NCBI GenBank assembly: GCA_002308515.1
Contig: DBVN01000066.1
Coordinates: forward strand, 11,109 to 24,896
Source of the DNA: Verrucomicrobia bacterium UBA1263
GTDB taxonomy: Bacteria > Verrucomicrobiota > Verrucomicrobiia > Limisphaerales > UBA1412
DNA length: 13,788 nt
Reading direction: 5' to 3'
Below, piece by piece: positions 8,599 through 13,788 of the stretch (position 1 is the stretch's first letter; every line of letters starts with the position of its first letter). Below the pieces are notes generated by a model. It was given only the letters and a program-made list of their open reading frames with translations, did not search any database and was not told the origin of the DNA. Position numbers and translations under genes: made by a program.

Positions 8599-8647
8599 GA
8601 GTAATTTCTATTTACATATTTTTTAGATAAAAGTTTAACAAGTATAA

Positions 8648-9991
8648 GTGCAAAAGCTCAAAGAACTGTTTGAACATGTTCAGTCGCTGACGCTTGATTT
8701 TGAGGAAATGCGTCAGAGGGTTCGTGTTGTCGAACGGCATATTCTTTTGCCTATCAAACTGCTGGCCGCGCCGTTCGTGGTTTGGATGGCGCTGTCCCAT
8801 CTGTGGAAGACGGAGATCCATTCCCACTGGGATGCCACCATGCACACGATCTATCTGTTCTTTCTGGCCTATTTCATGATCTCAGTGGCCTGGGCGATAT
8901 TGATCTGGGGCATGAATGACCTGAAACAGTGGCAGCTGACTACAGTGGTTTTCGCAGGGATCGTGACGGATATTTTCTTTCTGTCCGGATTGATGGTCGC
9001 GTCCAAAGGATTCGACAGTCCGATCTTCTGGCTGTTTGCCTTGTGGATCGTCCACAGCGTGGCCTGTTTGCCCAGCTTTGCTCATCAGCTGAGTGCAAAC
9101 ACGATCATTTTCATCGTGTATGTGGCGGCAGGTATATTGGAGAACTGGGCGGTTTCAGCAGATGGTTTTGAACGGGAAGATTTTGTGGAATCTGTAGTAC
9201 TGCGTATCTTTTTCCTGATCATGCTTTCTGCCTGCAGTATGGGGATGCATCTGGTGCTTGTGCGCCAGAAACAGGTCAGGGAAGAGGCTCAAGAGTTTCT
9301 GCTGCGCCAGGAACAGATCCGCGCCAATGGCCGGCTGGCGGCGGAGATCGCCCACCAGCTCAAGAATCCACTGGGCATCATCAATAACGTTGTTTATATC
9401 ATCCAGAGAAAAGTGGAACGAGGCAAGACGGATATACAGGGACAAATCCAGATCATCCGTGAGGAGATAGACCGTTCTGACCGTATTATCACCGATTTGA
9501 TGGGATATGCCAAACTGGCCGAAGGCAACCTGGAGCGGCTGGACATTAATAATGAGCTGGACTGGGCGGCCTCACAGGTCTTTCCCAAAGGTTCGCAATT
9601 CGGCATCCAGATCATTCGCGAGTATGCGCAGGGCCTGCCTAACATCCTGATGCAAAGGAGTCATCTGTCCGAGGTGCTGATGAATCTGCTCTCGAATGCG
9701 CGGGATATCCTGGTGGACCGGGGGCAGATCGCTTTACGGACCCGATTTGGTCAGAATTATGCCGTGATCGTGGAAGTGGCGGATAACGGTCCCGGTATGG
9801 AACCGGATATCCTGCCGCAGATATGGACACCCTATTTCACGACCAAGAAAAAAGGGACAGGTCTGGGACTGGCTATCGTCAAGCATAATGTGGAGATGTA
9901 CGGCGGCCATATCGAGGTTTATTCAGAGCCGGGGAAGGGAACTTGTTTCACCATTGAACTTCCGGCTCGTTCATTTTTGAAATTAAGTTAA
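8648..9991 (+). CDS. Membrane sensor histidine kinase with six transmembrane segments
   Basis: A 447-residue kinase expected to sense a signal in or near the membrane and pass phosphate to the regulator encoded 22 bases downstream. A short, possibly coiled N-terminal helix is followed by six hydrophobic segments (about 33-52, 67-87, 97-118, 126-144, 152-168, 183-205) with very short loops, so no large external sensor domain exists. The catalytic part is complete: H box AEIAHQLKNPLG with H236, N box NLLSNA at 346-351, D box DNGPGM at 379-384, and GTGLGL at 403-408. The H box and short core resemble the NtrB-type class that partners NtrC-type regulators. The start is a GTG directly preceded by an in-frame TAA, with no ribosome binding site; the next in-frame ATG is codon 21 (8708). 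The start sits at the edge of the AT-rich island, so the native leader may have been lost. The signal is unknown. Confidence 0.9.
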   Translation: MQKLKELFEHVQSLTLDFEEMRQRVRVVERHILLPIKLLAAPFVVWMALSHLWKTEIHSHWDATMHTIYLFFLAYFMISVAWAILIWGMNDLKQWQLTTVVFAGIVTDIFFLSGLMVASKGFDSPIFWLFALWIVHSVACLPSFAHQLSANTIIFIVYVAAGILENWAVSADGFEREDFVESVVLRIFFLIMLSACSMGMHLVLVRQKQVREEAQEFLLRQEQIRANGRLAAEIAHQLKNPLGIINNVVYIIQRKVERGKTDIQGQIQIIREEIDRSDRIITDLMGYAKLAEGNLERLDINNELDWAASQVFPKGSQFGIQIIREYAQGLPNILMQRSHLSEVLMNLLSNARDILVDRGQIALRTRFGQNYAVIVEVADNGPGMEPDILPQIWTPYFTTKKKGTGLGLAIVKHNVEMYGGHIEVYSEPGKGTCFTIELPARSFLKLS

Positions 9992-9999
9992 AATAGCGC

Positions 10000-10005
10000 G
10001 GGGAG
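10000..10005 (+). promoter_or_regulatory. Ribosome binding site deciding the regulator start
   Basis: GGGGAG is placed eight bases before the ATG at 10014. A GTG at 10005 is also in frame but overlaps this site, so the ATG is the better start. Confidence 0.6.
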
Positions 10006-10013
10006 TGTGTACG

Positions 10014-11414
10014 ATGAAAAAGACATTGCCACCTTTAATGATCGTTGATGATGAGAGAAACATGCGGCTTTCTCTGCAGACGGTATTATCTGATGAGGGA
10101 TACGAAGTCATCGCGGAGGATTCTGCTGAGAATGCTTATAAGACTTTGGAATCGAAAGAGGTCTTTATCATCATCACGGATGCCCGGCTGGGCGGGATGA
10201 GTGGATATGAGTTCCTGAAGAAGGTCAAAGAGCGCTGGAAGGATATCCCGGTGGTAATGATCACGGGTTATGCTACACCGAAGCTGGCTGTGGATGCGAT
10301 CAAGTCCGGTGCGATCGACTATCTGGCCAAGCCCTTCGCACCGGAGGAGTTGATCCACTGCGTGAAGCGCTGTGCCGATCTCTATCAGTTGGTGGAGGAG
10401 AACCGTACTCTGAAAGTGGCGGCTACCGAGCAGTTCTCGTTGGACGGCATTATCGGCAATGATCCTTCCATGCAGTCGCTCAAGGAGCTGATCCAGACTG
10501 TGGCACCTACGGATGCTACAGTCCTGATCCTGGGTGAAAGCGGTACAGGCAAGGAGCTGATTGCCGGGGCGATTCATCATCTGAGCCGCCGTCGGACATC
10601 CAATTATGTGCGCATCAACTGCGCCGCAATTCCGGAGGCGTTGCTGGAAAGCGAGTTGTTCGGCCACGAAAAGGGATCCTTTACCGGAGCGCTCAAGCGC
10701 AAGATAGGTCGTGTGGAGGAAGCCGATGGCGGTACGATCTTTCTGGATGAAATTGGCGATATGAGCCGGCCTCTTCAGGCTAAACTGCTTCGTTTTCTGG
10801 AGGATGGAAGTTTTACACGAGTGGGTGGTAATGAGGAATTGAAAGTGGATGTGCGTCTGGTGGCTGCTACAAACCGTGATGTGATCGAGTTGATACATCA
10901 GGGTAGTTTCCGCGAGGATTTGTTCCACCGTCTGAATGTGGTACAGTTCCGTCCGCCGCCGCTCAGAGAGCGCGGAGGAGATGTCATCCTGCTGGCGGAG
11001 TTCTTCCTGAAACAGTTTTCATCCAATCTGGGCAAGTCCATCAAGGGGTTTACCAAAGCTGCTGAAGAGAAGCTGACCCGTCACCATTGGCCGGGGAATG
11101 TGCGTGAACTGCGCAACGCGGTGGAACGCGCGGTCATTTTGGAACGAGGTGATCAGATCAGCCCGGAGAATTTGCCCAGTTTCCAGATCGAAAGCCGTCT
11201 GCGCAAGGATTCCAATGCTTACGAATCATTCAATTCGTATGAAGAAATACTTGAAGATTGCGAACGGAATATGCTATTAACTACCCTCGAGCTGTGTGAT
11301 TACAGTCTTGCGCGCGCTGCAGAGCGTTTGAAGATCACAGAGGCACTTCTCAAGAAGAAAGCCCAAAAGCTCAATTTAATTATAGGTTCCGTTCCCGGCA
11401 GGGCAGGACGCTAG
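10014..11414 (+). CDS. NtrC-family response regulator, sigma-54-dependent transcription activator
   Basis: A 466-residue regulator expected to be phosphorylated by the upstream kinase and then to remodel sigma-54 RNA polymerase at its target promoters. The receiver domain (about 8-125) has the acidic pair D12/D13, phospho-acceptor D56, T84 and K106. The AAA+ domain (about 146-380) has Walker A GESGTGKE at 174-181, the sigma-54 contact loop as GSFTGA at 221-226 (consensus GAFTGA), and Walker B IFLDEIGD with D245/E246. The C-terminal Fis-like helix-turn-helix (about 430-458, LARAAERLKITEALLKKKAQ) departs from the common AAxxLGIxRxTLxxK pattern, with Glu-Ala-Leu in the recognition helix where Ser/Thr-Arg usually occurs. 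I found no convincing sigma-54 -24/-12 promoter (GG...GC with TGGCAC/TTGC) in the window, so targets may lie elsewhere. The gene is co-oriented with the kinase and probably co-transcribed. Confidence 0.93.
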   Translation: MKKTLPPLMIVDDERNMRLSLQTVLSDEGYEVIAEDSAENAYKTLESKEVFIIITDARLGGMSGYEFLKKVKERWKDIPVVMITGYATPKLAVDAIKSGAIDYLAKPFAPEELIHCVKRCADLYQLVEENRTLKVAATEQFSLDGIIGNDPSMQSLKELIQTVAPTDATVLILGESGTGKELIAGAIHHLSRRRTSNYVRINCAAIPEALLESELFGHEKGSFTGALKRKIGRVEEADGGTIFLDEIGDMSRPLQAKLLRFLEDGSFTRVGGNEELKVDVRLVAATNRDVIELIHQGSFREDLFHRLNVVQFRPPPLRERGGDVILLAEFFLKQFSSNLGKSIKGFTKAAEEKLTRHHWPGNVRELRNAVERAVILERGDQISPENLPSFQIESRLRKDSNAYESFNSYEEILEDCERNMLLTTLELCDYSLARAAERLKITEALLKKKAQKLNLIIGSVPGRAGR

Positions 11415-11442
11415 TTTTTCGACTGCAGGGATTAATTAAAAA

Positions 11443-11946
11443 ATGTTTGCTTTTATTGTTTCTGTTTTAGCCCAATTTGATGGGATAACGTCTGTTGAAT
11501 CGAATGCGGTCAGCACCTCGTATAAATTCAATGTGGAGACGCTGTGCGGTGTGCTGATTTTGCTGATACTGGGTATTGGACTTGGTATATGGATCGCTTT
11601 CAAGAATATCCAGCATAAGAAGAAACACCATCATCACCATCATCACCATCATTCTTCCTCTTCTGAAAAGAAGGAGTCTGAAAAGAAGGAGGATTCTTCC
11701 GATTTTTCTGATTCTTCCGAAAAGGAGGAAAGCGATGATTCCGACTCCAAATCAGAATCTTCTGATGATGAGGAAGACGATGAGGAAAAAGAGAAGCACC
11801 ACAGCGGACATCACCGCAAACGCCGCCGCCGCAGGGAACATCGTCCGCGTGGCAAGACCTTAGCTGAAAGTGGTGGACTGCCTCCGGTGCGTCCGCCGGG
11901 AGTCCCACCGCCGGCAGTCATCAAACGTGATGACGAGTATAGGTAA
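11443..11946 (+). CDS. Small membrane protein with poly-His, Ser/acidic and Arg-rich tail; function unknown
   Basis: I do not recognise this 167-residue protein. A hydrophobic N-terminus (1-10) and a short polar stretch lead to one strong transmembrane segment at about 33-53. The positive KNIQHKKK that follows predicts a cytoplasmic tail. The tail is segregated by composition: nine consecutive His (62-70), four Ser (71-74), an E/K/S/D block (75-118) becoming almost purely acidic at 108-117, a His/Arg block (119-136, including R127-R131), then a Pro-rich end (147-157). It is expected to be disordered. The His run could bind Zn, Ni or Cu ions and the charge blocks could bind partners or nucleic acid; both are guesses. 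AGGGA at 11427-11431 is a possible ribosome binding site 11 bases before the ATG. The stop is two bases before the next gene, so translation is probably coupled. Steady codon phase and placement inside a tight gene cluster support it being real. Confidence 0.8.
   Translation: MFAFIVSVLAQFDGITSVESNAVSTSYKFNVETLCGVLILLILGIGLGIWIAFKNIQHKKKHHHHHHHHHSSSSEKKESEKKEDSSDFSDSSEKEESDDSDSKSESSDDEEDDEEKEKHHSGHHRKRRRRREHRPRGKTLAESGGLPPVRPPGVPPPAVIKRDDEYR
11626..11652 (+). repeat. Three tandem copies of CACCATCAT encoding nine His
   Basis: The nine-base unit is repeated exactly three times inside the His-rich membrane protein gene. The identical synonymous-codon order in each copy points to recent duplication by slippage, so the His number may vary among strains. 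Confidence 0.9.
11662..11691 (+). repeat. Two tandem 15-base copies encoding SEKKE-SEKKE
   Basis: TCTGAAAAGAAGGAG is repeated exactly twice, ten bases after the His repeat, within the same gene. The exact identity suggests recent duplication rather than selection on protein sequence alone. Confidence 0.85.
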
Positions 11947-11948
11947 AA

Positions 11949-12827
11949 ATGGTGCAGACCCAGTCATCCAGTCAAGAGATCACTAAAAAGAGCGCCTCCA
12001 ATCTCGCTCTGGCTTTCATATTGCTGCCCAAGGAGAAACGGAACGCGATGGTTTCACTTTACGCGTTCTGCCGCATGGTGGATGACATTGCCGATGAAGA
12101 GACTTCTCCCATGGAAACACGCCGTGCGGAGCTGAACCACTGGAGGGAAGGTCTGCGGAAGATCTGCGATGGAGGATCTTCAGATATCCCTGTGCTGGAA
12201 GAATTCGCACCGGTCATCCGTCAGTACGGCATTCCTTATGAGCTGATGAACGAACTGATCCTGGGTGTGGAAATGGATCTGGACAAGGCCGAGTACCGTA
12301 CCTGGGAGGAACTGGATCTGTATTGTTACCGGGTGGCTTCCGTTGTCGGATTGATGAGTCTGAAGATCTTTGGCTATACCCGGTCGGAAACTGAGGAATA
12401 CGCCCTGGTTTTGGGGCGTGCTTTGCAGTATACCAATATCCTGCGTGATGTGAAGACGGATCGCGAAAAGGGTCGCATCTATCTGCCCTCTGAGGAATTT
12501 CAAAAGTTCGGAGTTACCCGTCAGAATATCCTGGACTGTCGCTACACGGAGAATTACCGCCGATTTGCCGAACACTACAAAGAACGCACGGTCGGCTATT
12601 ACCAAAAGGCTTTGCAAGTCCTGCCACCAGAGGATCGTCCTAATATGATCGCGGCTGAATTGATGGGAGCCGTTTACTGGCAGCTGCTGCGCAAGCTGAT
12701 CCATTTTGATTATAACGTTTTTGCCCACAAACCGGTGCGTCTGAGCAAAGGGGAGAAGATCTGCCGCATCCTGCTCACCTGGATCAAGTTCAAACTAGGC
12801 AGCAAATCCCCCAATTACGGAGTCTGA
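11949..12827 (+). CDS. hpnD: Squalene/phytoene synthase-family protein, HpnD-like presqualene diphosphate synthase
   Basis: A 292-residue all-helical prenyl-diphosphate condensing enzyme, acting at the inner face of the membrane. If HpnD-like it makes or converts presqualene diphosphate from two farnesyl diphosphates, the entry to squalene and hopanoids. Both Mg-diphosphate motifs are intact: DDIAD at 45-49 and RDVKTD with D167 and D171, followed by GRIYLP. LYAFCRMVDD and LILGVEMDL fit the family well and look more HpnD-like than HpnC-like to me. The length is normal (about 270-300). The ATG is two bases after the preceding stop, with AGG at 11941-11943 as a weak ribosome binding site, so translation is probably coupled. 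No HpnC or HpnE partner is in the window, so phytoene (C40) or another C30 product cannot be excluded. The HpnK-like gene directly after favours the hopanoid reading. Confidence 0.85.
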   Translation: MVQTQSSSQEITKKSASNLALAFILLPKEKRNAMVSLYAFCRMVDDIADEETSPMETRRAELNHWREGLRKICDGGSSDIPVLEEFAPVIRQYGIPYELMNELILGVEMDLDKAEYRTWEELDLYCYRVASVVGLMSLKIFGYTRSETEEYALVLGRALQYTNILRDVKTDREKGRIYLPSEEFQKFGVTRQNILDCRYTENYRRFAEHYKERTVGYYQKALQVLPPEDRPNMIAAELMGAVYWQLLRKLIHFDYNVFAHKPVRLSKGEKICRILLTWIKFKLGSKSPNYGV

Positions 12828-12843
12828 CCTCTTCGTCTGTCTT

Positions 12844-13659
12844 ATGCGATTGATCATTAACGCTGATGATTTTGGCAGGGATCCCGGTGCCAACGAAGCT
12901 ATTGCCGACGCGCATGACCGTGGCATCCTGACCACGACCAGCCTGATGGTCAATGAACCTTCCGCGGCCGCTGCTGTGGAACTGGCTCGCCAGCGTCCCC
13001 GTCTGGGAGTGGGAATCCATCTGACACTTGTTTTTGGTCATGGCGGCTTGTCTCATGCACAAATTCCACATCTGGTGGATGAACAGGGAAAACTTTCTTA
13101 CAACGCACCTGCGGCAGGGATGCGCTATTTCTTTCACCGTGCGGCTCGCGAAGAACTGCGGGTTGAGATTGCCGAGCAATTCCGCCGTTTTCGCGAGACT
13201 GGTCTGCCTCTGGATCATGTGAACGGTCATCTGCATCTGCATCTGCATCCCGTGGTAGCGGATATCCTGTTGGAGCATGCGAGGGAGTGGGGGATCCGCG
13301 GTTTCCGCTGGAGCCGGGATCTCTTCTGGCTCAGCTGGAAGCTGGGACGGGGACCGCTGTTCTACCGGGTCAGCCACGCGGTCATCTTCAACCTGCTGAG
13401 TCTGAGAGTGAAAAAACGTCTGGAACGTCTGGGGCTGAAACACACGCGCCGGGTCTTTGGTCTGATGCAGACCTCTCATGTGGAGGAGCCTTATCTGCTA
13501 AAGCTGCTGGATCATCTGCCGGAGGGCGATTCCGAGGTCTATTCCCATCCCTCCACCGAACCTCAGTACCGGGCCGAATACCAGGCACTGACCGCGTCCG
13601 CCGTCATCCGCAAGCTCAAAAACAGTTCCATCACGCCCATCCGCTACAGCGATCTGTAG
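12844..13659 (+). CDS. hpnK: YdjC/ChbG-family deacetylase-like protein, HpnK-like
   Basis: A 271-residue cytoplasmic protein of the YdjC superfamily, whose characterised member ChbG removes acetyl groups from chito-oligosaccharides with a metal ion. HpnK relatives are found in hopanoid gene clusters; their exact reaction was not established to my knowledge, an N-acetyl sugar head group being a natural guess. The metal site is visible: NADDFG with D8/D9, GIHLTL with H59, and DHVNGHLHLHLHP with D124, H125, H129 and H131. The remaining His (133, 135) extend an H-L repeat encoded by repeated CATCTG. The family core is complete, with a basic stretch (about 180-205) that may touch membrane. It starts 16 bases after the synthase stop without a visible ribosome binding site. 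The hpnK symbol rests on the neighbouring HpnD-like gene and on sequence resemblance; a generic ChbG-like deacetylase is the alternative. Confidence 0.82.
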   Translation: MRLIINADDFGRDPGANEAIADAHDRGILTTTSLMVNEPSAAAAVELARQRPRLGVGIHLTLVFGHGGLSHAQIPHLVDEQGKLSYNAPAAGMRYFFHRAAREELRVEIAEQFRRFRETGLPLDHVNGHLHLHLHPVVADILLEHAREWGIRGFRWSRDLFWLSWKLGRGPLFYRVSHAVIFNLLSLRVKKRLERLGLKHTRRVFGLMQTSHVEEPYLLKLLDHLPEGDSEVYSHPSTEPQYRAEYQALTASAVIRKLKNSSITPIRYSDL

Positions 13660-13731
13660 TCCGCCGGGACCGGAACAGCGGCAGAAACAGAGAATTTTTG
13701 CGGAGAAAACCGATTTTCTTTCCCTTATCGC
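13660..13731. other. Intergenic spacer after the HpnK-like gene
   Basis: No coding sequence is supported here. An AGAAAA-CCGA-TTTTCT inverted repeat near 13704-13719 is followed by TTCCC; it is a weak hairpin without GC pairs and I do not call it a terminator. Confidence 0.4.
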
Positions 13732-13761
13732 TTGACTTGAAATCACCGAATATGCCATGAT
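13732..13761 (+). promoter_or_regulatory. Possible promoter reading off the right edge
   Basis: TTGACT (13732-13737, five of six) and CATGAT (13756-13761, four of six) are 18 bases apart, and a TG one base before the -10 makes an extended -10 element. Transcription would begin near 13768, just before GGGTGCGGCTCCCTGACT, which is GC-rich and has no start codon, so a structured RNA may begin here. The window ends 27 bases after the -10, too early to name it. Confidence 0.45.
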
Positions 13762-13788
13762 GTGCCCCACGGGTGCGGCTCCCTGACT

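Larger units (their letters stand above)
5515..8647. other. AT-rich island carrying a single restriction-modification gene, probably acquired by transfer
   Basis: Composition changes sharply just after the hairpin at 5514 and returns to normal within the first codons of the kinase gene at 8648. The segment contains one gene plus about 85 bases upstream and 50 downstream. No transposase, integrase, tRNA or clear terminal inverted repeat is present. A nine-base GATAAAAGT occurs near both ends (5550-5558 and 8626-8634), each near a T-rich run, but such matches are easy to find in AT-rich DNA. Insertion between two native transcription units is inferred from composition and gene content only. Confidence 0.65.

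Noticed and set aside
10501..10517. TGGCAC-(5)-GATGC as a sigma-54 promoter
   Set aside because: It lacks the required -12 GC in TTGC context and lies inside the regulator coding sequence.
10086..10928. A 280-codon minus-strand open frame
   Set aside because: It is antisense to the regulator gene, whose receiver and AAA+ motifs are complete; no family resemblance in the minus frame.
13228..13248. CATCTG repeat in the HpnK-like gene as a separate mobile or regulatory repeat
   Set aside because: It encodes the alternating His of the family metal-site segment, which explains it.
12790..13479. A 229-codon minus-strand open frame
   Set aside because: It is antisense to the HpnK-like gene and has no recognisable domain; the plus strand carries the metal-site motifs.

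Overview
The window reads as chromosomal sequence from a Gram-negative-type bacterium with GC above one half (38 G/C counted in bases 5041-5100), interrupted by one strongly AT-rich gene (17 G/C in bases 6001-6060). The mix of a secreted GH106-type glycoside hydrolase, an S46 dipeptidyl-peptidase and hopanoid/squalene-type genes (HpnD-like, HpnK-like) suggests a polysaccharide-degrading member of the PVC group (Verrucomicrobiota, Kiritimatiellota or Lentisphaerota). The best promoter is of ordinary sigma-70 type (TTTACA, 17 bases, TACAAT), which argues against Bacteroidota. The phylum remains an inference.

Layout. (1) From the left edge to 2549 on the minus strand lies the N-terminal 849 codons of a large exported glycoside hydrolase; its C-terminus is outside the window. 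Long plus-strand open frames over this stretch are antisense shadows. (2) A short divergent spacer holds a near-consensus promoter for an S46 dipeptidyl-peptidase (2683-4770), followed 23 bases later by a LOG-family nucleotide phosphoribohydrolase (4794-5474) and a terminator-like hairpin. (3) An AT-rich island of about 3.1 kb (about 5515-8647) carries a single 998-residue restriction-modification polypeptide: PD-(D/E)xK nuclease, N6-adenine methyltransferase and type ISP-like target-recognition region, with no helicase. (4) A tightly spaced plus-strand cluster follows, with gaps of 22, 28, 2 and 16 bases: a six-pass membrane histidine kinase, an NtrC-family response regulator, a small membrane protein with a tail of nine histidines, a Ser/Asp/Glu block and an Arg block, a squalene/phytoene synthase-family enzyme, and a YdjC/HpnK-family deacetylase-like protein. 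(5) The last 130 bases hold a possible promoter reading off the right edge, perhaps into an RNA gene.

How the genes may work together. The glycoside hydrolase and S46 peptidase are exported degradative enzymes for rhamnose-containing glycans and for peptides. The restriction-modification gene looks like a recent passenger at the boundary between two native units. The kinase/regulator pair is placed to control, or be co-expressed with, an isoprenoid-lipid (squalene/hopanoid-type) step and a deacetylase; the His-rich membrane protein in the middle of that unit has no function I recognise and is the most unusual item here. I see no CRISPR array, insertion sequence, tRNA or rRNA in the window.
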